Notes: generated by a model from the letters alone, not told the origin. Counted from the first letter of the stretch, positions 44,847-54,157 are shown. The stretch is DNA of 64,000 nt from Azospirillum cavernae (GCF_003590795.1 NZ_QYUL01000001.1:1133001-1197000), one strand, 5' to 3'. Numbers and translations: made by a program.

Positions 44847-45311
44847 TTATCCATGCGAATGCCCGCCATAGGCGCCGCCTTCCGGCATGAAGGCGGCGAC
44901 CACGTCGCGGACCTCCGCGCCCAGCCCGGTCAGCATGTCGGCGATCACATGGTCGCGGCGCAGGCGGATGACGTCGCCGGTGATCTGCACCGGCAAATGC
45001 CGGTTGCCGAGATGCCAGGCGACGCGGGCGAAGGATTCCACCGGACCGGACACCCGGACCTCCATCAACTCCTCCGCAGCCGCGATCACGCGCAGAAAGC
45101 CGCCATCGGTCATTTCCAGCCCGTCGCCCTCGTCCAGCGCCACGGCGCGCGGCAGGTCGAGCAGAAAGGCGGCGCCGCCATCGTCGGTCATCGCCATGCG
45201 GCGGCGGTGGCGGTCGTCGAAGGCCAGCGTCACGGCGCCGACGGCGCGGTCCAACGGCCAATGGCCTCGGGCGTGGACGCGGGTGGCGCGGCGGGTGGGG
45301 TCGGTGGTCAT
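44847..45311 (-). CDS. ureE: Urease accessory nickel metallochaperone UreE
   Basis: A 154-residue nickel-binding dimer that hands nickel to UreG. It has an N-terminal beta domain (LAFDDRHRRRMAMTDDGGAA, LDEGDGLEMTDGGFLRVIAA). A C-terminal metal-binding domain follows (FARVAWHLGNRHLPVQITGD, then DHVIADMLTGLGAEVRDVVA). The dimer-interface histidine lies in the GNRHLPVQ motif. The tail is short, AYGGHSHG, with only a few histidines compared with His-rich UreE forms. It starts by ATGA overlap with the murI stop. Confidence 0.95.
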   Translation of the reverse strand: MTTDPTRRATRVHARGHWPLDRAVGAVTLAFDDRHRRRMAMTDDGGAAFLLDLPRAVALDEGDGLEMTDGGFLRVIAAAEELMEVRVSGPVESFARVAWHLGNRHLPVQITGDVIRLRRDHVIADMLTGLGAEVRDVVAAFMPEGGAYGGHSHG

Positions 45312-46153
45312 GGGGACAGCCGTTCAAAGGGGGTCGGATGGCCGAAAAAGCGCCCGGCCAAGTCGCTGACCAGCGGCGCCGATCCGGTGGTGAAGAAACG
45401 CACGCCGCTCTCTCCCGCCGCCGGGCGGTATTCGGGGTGGCGGTCGAGATACTGCTCCAGCGAGCGGGCGCTGAGCAGCGGTTGCGACAGGATGTCGACG
45501 CCGGGCGGCAAGGCGGCGCTGAACAGATGCGCGACCAGCGGGTAATGGGTGCAGCCCAACACCACGGCGTCGAGCGGCTCCCCTCCCAGCCGATCCAGCA
45601 GCGCGGCGACGTAGCCCGCAACGGCGGGGGCAAGCTCCGCGTCCGACGCGCCGCGTTCGATCAACGGCACCAGATCGGGGCAGGCCTGCTGCACGACGCG
45701 GACGGACGGCGCGCGCTTGCCGATTTCGCGCGGGAAGGAGCCGGAGTTGACCGTCGCCAGGGTGGCGAAGACGCCGACCGTGCGCGGTTCGGCCAAATGG
45801 TCGGGCGGCACGGTGTCGATCATCCACGGCACCCGCGTGATCGCCTCCACCATCGGCACCAGCACGCCCAGCACGTTGCGCCCCGGATGGGCCGTGGGCA
45901 GCCATTCCTGTTGCAAACGGCGCAGCGACACGGCGGCGGCGGTGTTGCAGGCGATGACCACCAGCGTGCAACCCTGATCGAACAGCCGTTCCATCCCCCG
46001 CAGGGTCAGGCGGTGGATGTCCTCCTCGTCGCGCGGCCCATAGGGGGCGGCGGCGTGGTCGCCGAGATAAACGAACGGGCGGTCCGGGGCCGCGTCCACC
46101 AACGCCCGCAACACCGTCAACCCGCCATGGCCCGAATCAAAAACACCGATCAC
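45308..46153 (-). CDS. murI: Glutamate racemase, inserted in the urease cluster
   Basis: Converts L- to D-glutamate for peptidoglycan. I choose the GTG at 46153 (VIGVFDSGHGGLTVLRALVD), giving 281 residues. An in-frame ATG 23 codons earlier lies in a palindromic repeat and yields a non-family leader. The catalytic cysteine pair is intact: LVVIACNTAAAVSLRRLQQE (near 75) and AVVLGCTHYPLVAHLF (near 188), with acid residues in FDSGHGG and FVYLGDHAAAPYGPRDEEDI. It overlaps ureE by ATGA, so it is translated within the urease operon. Racemase activity is expected from the motifs; a related Asp/Glu racemase role is possible. Confidence 0.92.
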   Translation of the reverse strand: MIGVFDSGHGGLTVLRALVDAAPDRPFVYLGDHAAAPYGPRDEEDIHRLTLRGMERLFDQGCTLVVIACNTAAAVSLRRLQQEWLPTAHPGRNVLGVLVPMVEAITRVPWMIDTVPPDHLAEPRTVGVFATLATVNSGSFPREIGKRAPSVRVVQQACPDLVPLIERGASDAELAPAVAGYVAALLDRLGGEPLDAVVLGCTHYPLVAHLFSAALPPGVDILSQPLLSARSLEQYLDRHPEYRPAAGESGVRFFTTGSAPLVSDLAGRFFGHPTPFERLSP

Positions 46154-46176
46154 GAATGGAAACCCTGTTTGTTGCC

Positions 46177-46285
46177 CCTTCTCCCCCTCAGGCGAGAAGG
46201 TTGGGATGAGGGGGTTCGGCACAGCCGAAGAAAGCCACCCTCCGCATCCCCCTCACCCTAAACCCTCTCCCCAGGGGGGAGAGGG
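46177..46285. repeat. Second palindromic repeat element, between ureC and murI
   Basis: Three nested hairpins: CCTTCTC/GAGAAGG (46177-46200), long-range TGAGGGGG/CCCCCTCA (46207-46214 and 46248-46255) enclosing TTCGGC-ACA-GCCGAA, and CCCTCTCCCC/GGGGAGAGGG (46263-46285). The CCCTCACCCT and CCCTCTCCC arms match the 44697-44845 element. Confidence 0.85.
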
Positions 46286-46299
46286 AAAAGCGCCGCGTC

Positions 46300-48009
46300 T
46301 TAGAACAGAAAATACCGCTGCGCCATCGGCAGGACCGAAGCCGGTTCGCAGGTCAGCAGCACGCCGTCGGCCCGCACCTCGTAGGTTTCGGGATCGACCT
46401 CGATGTGCGGCATGGCGTCGTTGTGGATCATGTCCTTTTTGCCGACGGTCCGGGTTCCTTTCACCGCGATCAATTCCCGGTGCAGGCCCAGATGCCGCCC
46501 AACCTCCATCTCCAGCGATTTGGCGCTGACGAAGGTGACGTTGCTGGCTTGGAGCGAGCGGCCGTAGGAGCCGAACATGCGGCGGTAATGCACCGGCTGC
46601 GGCGTCGGGATGGAGGCGTTGGGGTCGCCCATCAGCGCCGCCGCGATGGTGCCGCATTTGATGACCATGTCGGGCTTCACGCCAAAGAAGGCGGGCGACC
46701 ACACCACCAGATCGGCCAGCTTGCCGACGGCGATGGAGCCGACGGCGTGGGCGATGCCGTGCGACAGCGCCGGGTTGATGGTGTATTTGGCGATGTAGCG
46801 CTTCACCCGCGCGTTGTCGTTGTCGCCGGTTTCCTGCGGCAAACGCCCACGCTGGGCCTTCATCTTGTGCGCCGTCTGCCAGGTGCGGATGATGACCTCG
46901 CCCAGACGGCCCATCGCCTGGCTGTCCGAGCTGATCATCGAGAAAACGCCCAGATCATGCAGGATGTCTTCCGCCGCGATGGTTTCGCGCCGGATGCGGC
47001 TTTCGGCGAAGGCGACGTCTTCGGGGATGCGCGGGCTGAGATGATGGCAGACCATCAGCATGTCGAGATGCTCGTCCACCGTGTTGACGGTGAAGGGCCG
47101 CGTCGGGTTGGTCGAGCTGGGCAGCACGTTCGGCAGGCCCGCCACCTTGATGATGTCCGGGGCGTGGCCGCCGCCCGCCCCTTCGGTGTGGAAGGCGTGG
47201 ATGGTGCGCCCGGCGAAGGCCGCGACGGTGTCCTCGACGAAGCCCGATTCGTTCAGCGTGTCGGTGTGGATCGCCACCTGCACGTCGAACTGGTCGGCCA
47301 CCGACAGACAGGTGTCGATGGCGTCCGGCGTGGTCCCCCAATCCTCGTGCAGCTTCAACCCGCAGGCCCCGGCGGCGATCTGTTCGATCAGCGCGTCGGG
47401 GCGGCTGGCGTTGCCCTTGCCGAAGAAACCGAGGTTGATCGGCAGCCCTTCCGCCGCCTGGAGCATCCGCTCCATGTGCCACGGCCCCGGCGTGCAGGTG
47501 GTGGCCGAGGTTCCCGCCGCCGGGCCGGTGCCGCCGCCCAGCATGGTGGTGACGCCGCTGTTCAGCGCCTCGTCCACCTGTTGGGGGCAGATGAAATGAA
47601 TGTGGGCGTCGATGCCGCCCGCCGTGACGATCTTGCCCTCGCCCGCGATCACCTCGGTGCCGGGGCCGATGACGATGGTCACGCCGGGCTGAACGTCGGG
47701 GTTGCCCGCCTTGCCGATGGCGGCGATGCGCCCGCCGGTGATGCCGATGTCGGCCTTGACGACGCCCCAATGGTCGATGATGAGGGCGTTGGTGATGACG
47801 GTGTCCACCGCGCCCTGGTGGCGCGAGCGTTGCGACTGGCCCATGCCGTCGCGAATCACCTTGCCGCCGCCGAACTTCACCTCGTCGCCGTAAACGGTGT
47901 GGTCGTGTTCGACCTCGACGATCAGGTCGGTGTCGGCCAACCGGATGCGGTCGCCGGTGGTCGGGCCGTAGAGGGCCGCGTATTCGGCCCGGTCGATGCG
48001 ATGCGCCAT
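46300..48009 (-). CDS. ureC: Urease subunit alpha (catalytic)
   Basis: Dinickel amidohydrolase subunit that splits urea to ammonia and carbamate. The 569-residue length is standard. Nickel ligands and active-site groups are intact: [14 protein letters not shown] (first His pair), the carbamylated lysine in [20 protein letters not shown] (near 217), His in [11 protein letters not shown] and [20 protein letters not shown], and the mobile-flap Cys-His in [20 protein letters not shown] (near 320). It ends [10 protein letters not shown], as usual. It follows ureB by 30 bases; the next gene is murI rather than ureE. Confidence 0.98.
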   Translation of the reverse strand: MAHRIDRAEYAALYGPTTGDRIRLADTDLIVEVEHDHTVYGDEVKFGGGKVIRDGMGQSQRSRHQGAVDTVITNALIIDHWGVVKADIGITGGRIAAIGKAGNPDVQPGVTIVIGPGTEVIAGEGKIVTAGGIDAHIHFICPQQVDEALNSGVTTMLGGGTGPAAGTSATTCTPGPWHMERMLQAAEGLPINLGFFGKGNASRPDALIEQIAAGACGLKLHEDWGTTPDAIDTCLSVADQFDVQVAIHTDTLNESGFVEDTVAAFAGRTIHAFHTEGAGGGHAPDIIKVAGLPNVLPSSTNPTRPFTVNTVDEHLDMLMVCHHLSPRIPEDVAFAESRIRRETIAAEDILHDLGVFSMISSDSQAMGRLGEVIIRTWQTAHKMKAQRGRLPQETGDNDNARVKRYIAKYTINPALSHGIAHAVGSIAVGKLADLVVWSPAFFGVKPDMVIKCGTIAAALMGDPNASIPTPQPVHYRRMFGSYGRSLQASNVTFVSAKSLEMEVGRHLGLHRELIAVKGTRTVGKKDMIHNDAMPHIEVDPETYEVRADGVLLTCEPASVLPMAQRYFLF

Positions 48010-48039
48010 GCTGGGTTCGCCCTTATGCTGTCCGGCCCG

Positions 48040-48345
48040 TCACAGGGCGCCGTTGACCTTGCGGTTGAAGCCGATGACCACCCGGTCCCCGGCATAGGCG
48101 ACCAGCGCCACCCGCCGGGTCTGCCCCGGTTCGAAGCGCACCGCCGTTCCCGCCGGAATGTCGAGCCGGAACCCGCGCGTCGCCTCCCGGTCAAAGGACA
48201 GGGCGGCGTTGGTTTCGTAGAAGTGATAGTGCGAGCCGACCTGAATCGGCCGGTCGCCCGCGTTGGCGACGTCCAGTTCCACCGTCGGGCGGCCTTCGTT
48301 CAGCACGATTTCGCCGGACGCGGGGAAAATCTCACCGGGTTTCAT
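48040..48345 (-). CDS. ureB: Urease subunit beta
   Basis: Structural subunit of the (alpha-beta-gamma)3 urease. The ATG at 48345 ([20 protein letters not shown]) gives 101 residues, the normal length, behind an AGGGGG ribosome site. The signature [20 protein letters not shown] and [20 protein letters not shown] are conserved. It is 14 bases downstream of ureA. Confidence 0.97.
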   Translation of the reverse strand: MKPGEIFPASGEIVLNEGRPTVELDVANAGDRPIQVGSHYHFYETNAALSFDREATRGFRLDIPAGTAVRFEPGQTRRVALVAYAGDRVVIGFNRKVNGAL

Positions 48346-48359
48346 GACGGGCGCCCCCT

Positions 48360-48662
48360 TCAACGGATCGGCTGGTGAACGGTGACGAGCTTGGTCCCGT
48401 CGGGGAAGGTCGCCTCGACCTGGATGTCGTGGATCATCTCGGCGATGCCGTCCATCACTTGGTCGCGGGTAATCACCGTCGCCCCGTCGCGCATCAGTTC
48501 GGCAACCGTGCGGCCATCGCGCGCGCCCTCGACGACGAAATCGGTGATGAGCGCCACCGCTTCGGGATGGTTCAGCTTGACGCCCCGCTCCAGCCGCCGC
48601 CGCGCCACCATGGCGGCCATCGCGACGAGCAGCTTGTCCTTCTCGCGCCCTGTCAGATTCAT
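48360..48662 (-). CDS. ureA: Urease subunit gamma
   Basis: A 100-residue structural subunit. It begins [20 protein letters not shown] and has [20 protein letters not shown] and VATVITRD-type text ([20 protein letters not shown]), ending [20 protein letters not shown]; all are family landmarks. It is the first urease gene on the minus strand. The 160 bases upstream leave no room for ureD, which normally precedes ureA. Confidence 0.98.
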   Translation of the reverse strand: MNLTGREKDKLLVAMAAMVARRRLERGVKLNHPEAVALITDFVVEGARDGRTVAELMRDGATVITRDQVMDGIAEMIHDIQVEATFPDGTKLVTVHQPIR

Positions 48663-48759
48663 GGAGATGTCGCCCTTCGCGCCCTGTTCGTTGGAACGAT
48701 TATGCCACGTTGCCGCAGCGCGCCAAGTGCGTCGTATGACGTAGCGGGGCGTCAGGAAA

Positions 48760-48801
48760 CGAAAAGAAAAAGGGGAGCGCCCGCATGGCGGACGCTCCCC
48801 T
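48760..48801 (-). terminator. Terminator of the O-acetylhomoserine sulfhydrylase gene
   Basis: AGGGGAGCG (48771-48779) pairs with CGCTCCCCT (48793-48801), with an inner CCGC/GCGG hairpin. The minus strand continues TTTTTCTTTTCG. It separates the gene from the urease cluster downstream. Confidence 0.9.
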
Positions 48802-48822
48802 CGTTTCTCAAACGCCGTTGGA

Positions 48823-50118
48823 TTACCCCAGCGTCTTGTTCAGCGCCTGATCCAGGTCGGCGATGATGTCGGCCACGCTTTCCAGGCCGATGGACAGGCG
48901 GATGACGTCCGGCCCGGCCCCGGCGATGGCCTGCCCCTCTTCCGACAATTGCCGGTGGGTGGTCGAGGACGGGTGGATGATGAGCGACCGGCTGTCGCCG
49001 ATGTTGGCCAGATGGCTGAACAACTCCACGCCTTCCACCAGCGCGACGCCCGCCGCGTAACCGCCCTTGACGCCGAAGGTCAGCACGGCGCCCGCGCCCT
49101 TGGGCAGGTATTTCTGCGCCAGCCCGTGATACTTCGACGACGGCAACCCGGCGTAGCTGACCCAGCCGACCGCCGGATGGCTTTCCAGGAATTCCGCCAC
49201 CTTTTGGGCGTTCTCGACATGGCGCTGCATGCGCAGCGGCAGGGTTTCGATGCCGTTCAGGGTGAGGAAGGCGTTCATCGGCGCCTGGCTCGGCCCCAGA
49301 TCGCGCAGGCCCACGGCGTGGCCGTGGATGGTGAAGGCCAGATGGCCGAAGGTCTCGTGGAAGCGCAGGCCGTGATAACCCGCGTCCGGCTCGCTCAGCG
49401 CCGGGTATTTGCCCGATTTCGACCAGTCGAAAGTGCCGCTGTCGATCACGACGCCGCCGACCGAGGTGCCGTTGCCCGACAGGAATTTCGTGGTGGAATG
49501 GACGACCAAGGTCGCCCCCCACTGGATCGGGTTGATGAGGTAGGGCGTCGCCAGCGTGTTGTCGACGATCAGCGGGATGCCCGCCGCGTCGGCGATTGTG
49601 GCGATGGCCTCGATGTCCGTCACCACGCCGCCGGGGTTGGCGAGGCTTTCCACGAAGATCGCCTTGGTCTTCTCGGTGATGGCGGCGCGGACATTGTCGG
49701 GCGTGTCGGTGTCGACGAAGCTCGGCTGCCAGCCGAAGGCGCGCGGGAAGCTGGTGCCGATCTGGTTGATCGACCCGCCATAGAGCTTTTGCGAGGCGAT
49801 GACGTGATCGCCCGGCGCCATCAGCGGGAACAGCGCCAGCAACTGCGCGGCGTGGCCCGAGGAGGTCGCGGTCGCCCCGGCGCCGCCTTCCAGATTGGCC
49901 AGCCGCTCTTCCAGCACCGCGACCGTCGGGTTGGTCAGGCGGGAATAGATGAAGCCGACCTTTTGCAGGTTGAACAGCGACGCCGCGTCGTCCACGTCGT
50001 CGAAGACGAAGCTGGTGGTCTGGTAAATCGGCGTCTGCCGCGCGCCGGTCGCCGGGTCGGGGGCGGCCCCGGCGTGGATGGCGCGGGTTTCAAACCCAAA
50101 GCTCTTGTTTGCGCTCAT
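48823..50118 (-). CDS. metY: O-acetylhomoserine aminocarboxypropyltransferase (sulfhydrylase)
   Basis: PLP enzyme that joins O-acetylhomoserine with sulfide to give homocysteine, feeding methionine synthesis. The 431-residue length matches the MetY subgroup of the Cys/Met-metabolism family. Landmarks are [20 protein letters not shown] and [20 protein letters not shown] near the start. [20 protein letters not shown] and the PLP lysine in [20 protein letters not shown] (about 208-215) follow. The C-terminus has [20 protein letters not shown] and [20 protein letters not shown]. It is preceded on the same strand by a CoA-binding protein, 10 bases away. Confidence 0.96.
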   Translation of the reverse strand: MSANKSFGFETRAIHAGAAPDPATGARQTPIYQTTSFVFDDVDDAASLFNLQKVGFIYSRLTNPTVAVLEERLANLEGGAGATATSSGHAAQLLALFPLMAPGDHVIASQKLYGGSINQIGTSFPRAFGWQPSFVDTDTPDNVRAAITEKTKAIFVESLANPGGVVTDIEAIATIADAAGIPLIVDNTLATPYLINPIQWGATLVVHSTTKFLSGNGTSVGGVVIDSGTFDWSKSGKYPALSEPDAGYHGLRFHETFGHLAFTIHGHAVGLRDLGPSQAPMNAFLTLNGIETLPLRMQRHVENAQKVAEFLESHPAVGWVSYAGLPSSKYHGLAQKYLPKGAGAVLTFGVKGGYAAGVALVEGVELFSHLANIGDSRSLIIHPSSTTHRQLSEEGQAIAGAGPDVIRLSIGLESVADIIADLDQALNKTLG

Positions 50119-50128
50119 GACGGTTCCC

Positions 50129-50650
50129 TCAGATCAGTTTTTTGAAGAACTTCTTCAACGGTTGCTTCTTGGTGACGATGATGTTGGAGTTCACGCCGAT
50201 CCGGCCGATCTCTCCATACAGGCGTTGAATTTCCATTTTCGGGCAACGGTTCATCACCACCGTCAACCCGGCGGCCTCGGCCCGCGCGGCGGCCTCGTCG
50301 TTCCGCACGGTCAATTGCATCCACACCACCTTGGCGCCGACGGCGACAGCCTCGTCGGTGACGCCCCCGGCGGCGGCGGAGTTGCGGAAAATGTCCACCA
50401 TGTCCGGCGGTTCGGGCAGATCGGCCAAGCTGCCATAAACCGTTTCGCCGAGGATGGTTTGACCGGCCAGCTTCGGGTTGATCGGGAACACGCGATAGCC
50501 GTTGTCCCGCAGATACTTCAACACATAGAAGCTGGCCTTCACCGGGTCGGCGCTGGCCCCGACGATGGCGATGGTTTTGACGCTGTCCAGCACCCCGCGC
50601 AGAAAGGCGTCGCTGTAATCGTCATGATTGATCGCGTTGGGCTGGGTCAT
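50129..50650 (-). CDS. CoA-binding domain protein (YccU-like)
   Basis: A 173-residue Rossmann-fold protein from the ATG at 50650, which overlaps the stop of the enoyl-CoA hydratase gene (ATGA). It has VKTIAIVGASADPVKASFYV (about 23-42), a CoA-binding glycine motif, GYRVFPINPKLAGQTILGET, DIFRNSAAAGGVTDEAVAVG and the end NRCPKMEIQRLYG. Proteins of this type are often next to metY in alphaproteobacteria, as here. The biochemical role is unknown. Confidence 0.9.
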   Translation of the reverse strand: MTQPNAINHDDYSDAFLRGVLDSVKTIAIVGASADPVKASFYVLKYLRDNGYRVFPINPKLAGQTILGETVYGSLADLPEPPDMVDIFRNSAAAGGVTDEAVAVGAKVVWMQLTVRNDEAAARAEAAGLTVVMNRCPKMEIQRLYGEIGRIGVNSNIIVTKKQPLKKFFKKLI

Positions 50651-51453
50651 TGGCCGCACCACACCGGCTCGCGTTTGCCGATGAAGGCGTCGATGCCCTC
50701 GGCGGCGTCCTTGGCCATCATGTTTTGCGCCATCACCTGGGCGGCGTAGGCGTAGGCCGCCTCCACATCCAAATCGATCTGGCGGTAGAAGGCTTCCTTG
50801 CCGACGGCCAAAGTCAGCGGCGATTTCGCGGCGATCTTGTCGGCGATTCCGGCCACCACCTCGTCCAACTGGTCGGCGGGCATGGTTCGGTTGACCAGAC
50901 CGATGCTTTCGGCGTCCTCGGCGTCGATCATGTCGCCCAGCAGCAGCATTTCCATCGCCGCCTTGCGCCCCACCGCGCGGGTCAACGCCACCATCGGGGT
51001 GGAGCAAAACAGCCCGATGTTCACCCCCGGCGTGGCGAATCGCGCCAGATCGGAGCAATAGGCCAGATCGCAACTCGCCACCAACTGGCAACCGGCGGCG
51101 GTGGCGATTCCATGCACCTTGGCGATCACCGGCGGGCGGATCCGCGTGATCGTCAGCATCAATTTCGCGCATTGGGCGAACAGCGCGTCGTAGGCGTCTT
51201 TGGTCGGAGTCGCCCGTATTTCCTTCAGATCATGCCCGGCGCAAAAGGCCGGCCCCGCCCCGGTCAGGATCACGACGCGCACGGAGCGATCCTCGTTGAT
51301 CGCGTCGAGTTCCTGTTGCAGCGCGGTCATCAGCCCGACCGACAGTGCGTTGCGCGCCTTGGGACGGTTCAGCGTCAGCGTGGCGACGCCGTCGCGATCC
51401 TCGCGCAGGACCAGCGGCGCGTCGGCGTCATGGCTTGGCGGAGCGGCGCTCAT
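50647..51453 (-). CDS. Enoyl-CoA hydratase/isomerase family protein
   Basis: A 268-residue crotonase-fold protein. I choose the ATG at 51453 because GGGAGG is six bases before it; an ATG at 51462 lies directly against that site. The oxyanion-hole motifs are GAGPAFCAGHDLKEIRATPT (about 63-82) and IATAAGCQLVASCDLAYCSD (about 108-127), and the middle has VNIGLFCSTPMVALTRAVGR. The typical catalytic glutamates are not obvious at both sites (GCQL, FCSTP). It may therefore be an ECHDC3-like or other crotonase variant rather than a classical hydratase. It begins a three-gene unit with the CoA-binding protein and metY. Confidence 0.88.
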   Translation of the reverse strand: MSAAPPSHDADAPLVLREDRDGVATLTLNRPKARNALSVGLMTALQQELDAINEDRSVRVVILTGAGPAFCAGHDLKEIRATPTKDAYDALFAQCAKLMLTITRIRPPVIAKVHGIATAAGCQLVASCDLAYCSDLARFATPGVNIGLFCSTPMVALTRAVGRKAAMEMLLLGDMIDAEDAESIGLVNRTMPADQLDEVVAGIADKIAAKSPLTLAVGKEAFYRQIDLDVEAAYAYAAQVMAQNMMAKDAAEGIDAFIGKREPVWCGQ

Positions 51454-51602
51454 GGTCGTCATCCTCCCGAATTCATTGATTGTGCGACCGGCAAAGCTTA
51501 GCGCGCCCACCCCCGTGGCGAATACGGCAACCTGCGGGGGCCAGCCATGAGAGCGTGATTGCCACGTTGTTTTCAACAGAAAAATCCGTTCAAAATTCCA
51601 TA

Positions 51603-51625
51603 AACACTACTTTTTTGATAGTGTT
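51603..51625. promoter_or_regulatory. AT-rich inverted repeat between divergent genes
   Basis: AACACTA (51603-51609) and TAGTGTT (51619-51625) flank a T-rich 9-base spacer, inside an unusually AT-rich stretch (about 51560-51640). It lies between the enoyl-CoA hydratase gene (minus) and the sensor kinase (plus), so it may be an operator or promoter element for either. Confidence 0.4.
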
Positions 51626-51742
51626 ATAGCCTGACCAATCGCCATCGGCTTTTCGGTGGAGTCCCTTGGCGATTCGGACCATCATCGCAAGCGTGACGGC
51701 CTGTCACTCCGCAGCGGATGACCGCGCATTCAGGGGGTGGGG

Positions 51743-53986
51743 ATGGGGCGTGCCGAAGCGATTGATTGGCGCGCGGTGTTCGCCGCCAGCCCGGCGCCGA
51801 CCTGCGTGATTGACGTCCACGGCGGAGTGATCGTGGCGAACAACGCCTTCGCCGCTCTGGTCGGCGCAACGGCGGACGCCCTGCTCGACCAGCGGATCGA
51901 CGCGCTTTTGACCCTCGACGGCGGGCCATGGATCCAGACGGAGGCCCCAGCGGCGGCGATGACCGCGCGCAGCGGCGTCGCCTTTCTCAGCGCGGTCGGT
52001 GACGGGCGCGGCCTGCCCTACACCCTGTCGCCCTTGTCGGACGGCGTCGGCATCCTGTCGCTGAGCGACGTCGCCGACGAGCATTGCTTCATCTGCAAGG
52101 TCTTCTCCAGCCGTGACAAGTTCCGCACCGCCATCGACGATCAGTCCGAGGTGATCGTCCGCGTCGCCGCCGATCTGACGGTGACGTTGGTCAATCGAGA
52201 GTTCGCGGCCCTGTTCGCCGTGCCGCCGCGCGTCTTGATCGACCGCCATCTGCGCGACCTTATGCCGCCCCTGTCCGCCGCCGCCGTCGCCGCCTTCATC
52301 GCCCAAGCCACCCCCGACAACCCGGCCTCCTCGGCGGAAGAGCCGTGGCCCTGCCGCGATGGTCACGAGCGCTGGTTCAGTTGGCGACGTTACGCGGTGT
52401 TCGACGTCACGGGCCGTCTGATGGCCGTGCAAGCCGTCGGCCGCGACACCACCCAGCGCCGCATGGCCGAACAGGAACGGCGGCGCTTGGCCGCGATGAT
52501 CGCGCGCAGCCCCGTCCTCGGCCTTGGCTGGCGGGTGGATGGCCGGATGCCCATCGACTACGCGGCGGGCAACCTCGCCCGCCTGGAGTTGGATCGCGAA
52601 AGGCTGGCGCAACGCGGCCTGGGCTTGCTCGACCTTGTTCATCCCGACGACGCCCCGGCCTTGCGCGCCTGGGTCATCACCTGCCCGGAAACCGACGACC
52701 CCGACGCCAACCCCTCCCAACCGCTCAGCTTCCGTTTGCCAACCGCCGACGGAGAGCGCTGGCTGACGTTGAACGGCTGGCGCAGCGGCGCCGGCCGGAT
52801 GGAAGGCGTGCTGACCGACGTGACCGAACAGCACGACAACGCGCGGGCCTTGCGCGAGCGTGAACGGCGTTTCCACGCCATCATCAACAGCGCCAGCGAC
52901 TTCATGGGTCTGCTGACCCCCGACGGCGCGCTGATCGAAGCCAACGACGCGGCGCTCCGCTTCGCCAATGTTGACGCGACGGCGGTGTTCGGTCGGCCCT
53001 TTTGGGAGACCCCTTGGTGGACCAACTCCTCCGATCTGGACACGCTGCGCGCGGGCATTCAAAGGGCGGCGGCGGGCGAAGGAGTGCGCTTTGAAACCAT
53101 TCACCGACCGTCTGGACGACCGTCGATCCACGTCGATTTCAGCCTGCGCCCAATGCGCGACGCCAGCGGCGCCGTCAGCTTCCTGATCGCCGAGGGGCGG
53201 GAAATCACCCGCTACAAAAAGACCGAGGCCGAGCTGTTGAGCGCCAAGCAACAGGCCGAGGCCGCCAACCGCTCCAAAACCCAGTTCCTGGCGGTGATGA
53301 GCCACGAGCTGCGCACCCCGCTGAACGCCGTTCTTGGCTATTCGGAGGTGATCCAGCGCGGCCTGTTCGGCCCCATCGGCAACGAGCGCTACGCCGGGTA
53401 CATCGACGCGATCCACAGCTCCGGCCAGCATCTGCTGGACATCACCGACGACATTCTGGAAATTTCCCGCATCGAGCTTGGCGTGGTCGAGCTGTTCGAG
53501 GAGGTGGTCGCGGTCGCCGACCTGCTGACCCGCTCCGCCCAAATGCTGGCGACGCGCGCGGAAGAGGCCAGGGTCGATCTGCGGCTCGACGCCGATGACG
53601 GACTGCCGCGCCTGCTGTGCGACGCCCGGCGGGTGGTTCAAATTCTGGTCAATGTTGGCGTCAACGCCATCAAATTCACCCCAGCGGGCGGTTGTGTCCG
53701 CCTGGAGGCGCGCCGCGCGCCCGACAGCCACCCCTCTGGGCTGCTGTTCGCCATCCACGACACCGGGTCCGGGATTCCCCCGTCCGATCTCACCAAAGTC
53801 TGGGAACCCTTCGGTCAAGCGGGCAACGCCCACATCAGCGGCGCGGGCGGCGTCGGCCTTGGTCTGGCCATCACCAAGGCCCTGGTCGAAGCCCATGGCG
53901 GCAAAGCGGAGCTGGACAGCGCGCCGGGACGGGGAACGACCGTCACCTTGCGGTTCCCGTCCAATCGCTGTTTGGACGGCGACTGA
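51743..53986 (+). CDS. Multi-PAS sensor histidine kinase (orphan)
   Basis: A 747-residue kinase from the ATG at 51743 (a GTG six bases earlier is also possible). No membrane helix is seen, so it is probably cytoplasmic. Four PAS-like regions are read: about 10-110 (FAASPAPTCVIDVHGGVIVA), 125-245 (VIVRVAADLTVTLVNREFAA), 255-365 (ending GRMEGVLTDVTEQ) and 370-500 (FHAIINSASDFMGLLTPDGA). The kinase core has H-box FLAVMSHELRTPLNAVLGYS (His about 519), N-box VGVNAIKFTPAGG, HDTGSGIPPSDL and GVGLGLAITKALVEAHGGKA. No response regulator is adjacent. A palindromic terminator and tRNA-Ser follow. Confidence 0.92.
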   Translation: MGRAEAIDWRAVFAASPAPTCVIDVHGGVIVANNAFAALVGATADALLDQRIDALLTLDGGPWIQTEAPAAAMTARSGVAFLSAVGDGRGLPYTLSPLSDGVGILSLSDVADEHCFICKVFSSRDKFRTAIDDQSEVIVRVAADLTVTLVNREFAALFAVPPRVLIDRHLRDLMPPLSAAAVAAFIAQATPDNPASSAEEPWPCRDGHERWFSWRRYAVFDVTGRLMAVQAVGRDTTQRRMAEQERRRLAAMIARSPVLGLGWRVDGRMPIDYAAGNLARLELDRERLAQRGLGLLDLVHPDDAPALRAWVITCPETDDPDANPSQPLSFRLPTADGERWLTLNGWRSGAGRMEGVLTDVTEQHDNARALRERERRFHAIINSASDFMGLLTPDGALIEANDAALRFANVDATAVFGRPFWETPWWTNSSDLDTLRAGIQRAAAGEGVRFETIHRPSGRPSIHVDFSLRPMRDASGAVSFLIAEGREITRYKKTEAELLSAKQQAEAANRSKTQFLAVMSHELRTPLNAVLGYSEVIQRGLFGPIGNERYAGYIDAIHSSGQHLLDITDDILEISRIELGVVELFEEVVAVADLLTRSAQMLATRAEEARVDLRLDADDGLPRLLCDARRVVQILVNVGVNAIKFTPAGGCVRLEARRAPDSHPSGLLFAIHDTGSGIPPSDLTKVWEPFGQAGNAHISGAGGVGLGLAITKALVEAHGGKAELDSAPGRGTTVTLRFPSNRCLDGD

Positions 53987-54019
53987 CAGGATCAAAGCAT
54001 GTTGGAGCTAGGATAAGAG

Positions 54020-54056
54020 GCTAGAGCGGATTTAACTTTTAAATCAACGCTCTAGC
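54020..54056. terminator. 37-bp near-perfect palindrome after the sensor kinase
   Basis: GCTAGAGCG-GATTTAA-CTT-TTAAATC-AA-CGCTCTAGC: 16 paired bases broken only by a two-base bulge and closed by a CTT loop. On the plus strand it is followed by TTGAATTTTT, so it works as a terminator for the kinase; on the minus strand it follows tRNA-Ser. The CTAGAGCG arm recurs at about 54230. Confidence 0.75.
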
Positions 54057-54065
54057 TTGAATTTT

Positions 54066-54157
54066 TGGCGGAGGGGATGAGATTCGAACTCACGATACGG
54101 TTTAACCCGTATGACGGTTTAGCAAACCGTTGCCTTCAGCCACTCGGCCACCCCTCC
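54066..54157 (-). tRNA. tRNA-Ser (anticodon GCU)
   Basis: A 92-nt class II tRNA on the minus strand. The acceptor is GGAGGGG/CCCCTCC, and the anticodon stem ACGGT/ACCGT has the loop TTGCTAA with anticodon GCT. There is a long variable arm (CATACGGGTTAAACCGTATC), the T loop is TTCGAAT, and CCA is encoded (complement of 54066-54068). It reads AGC/AGU serine codons. Confidence 0.97.

Noticed and set aside
44666..44869. N-terminal extension of ureF through the repeat
   Set aside because: The extension is translated repeat sequence; the family start is at 44665.
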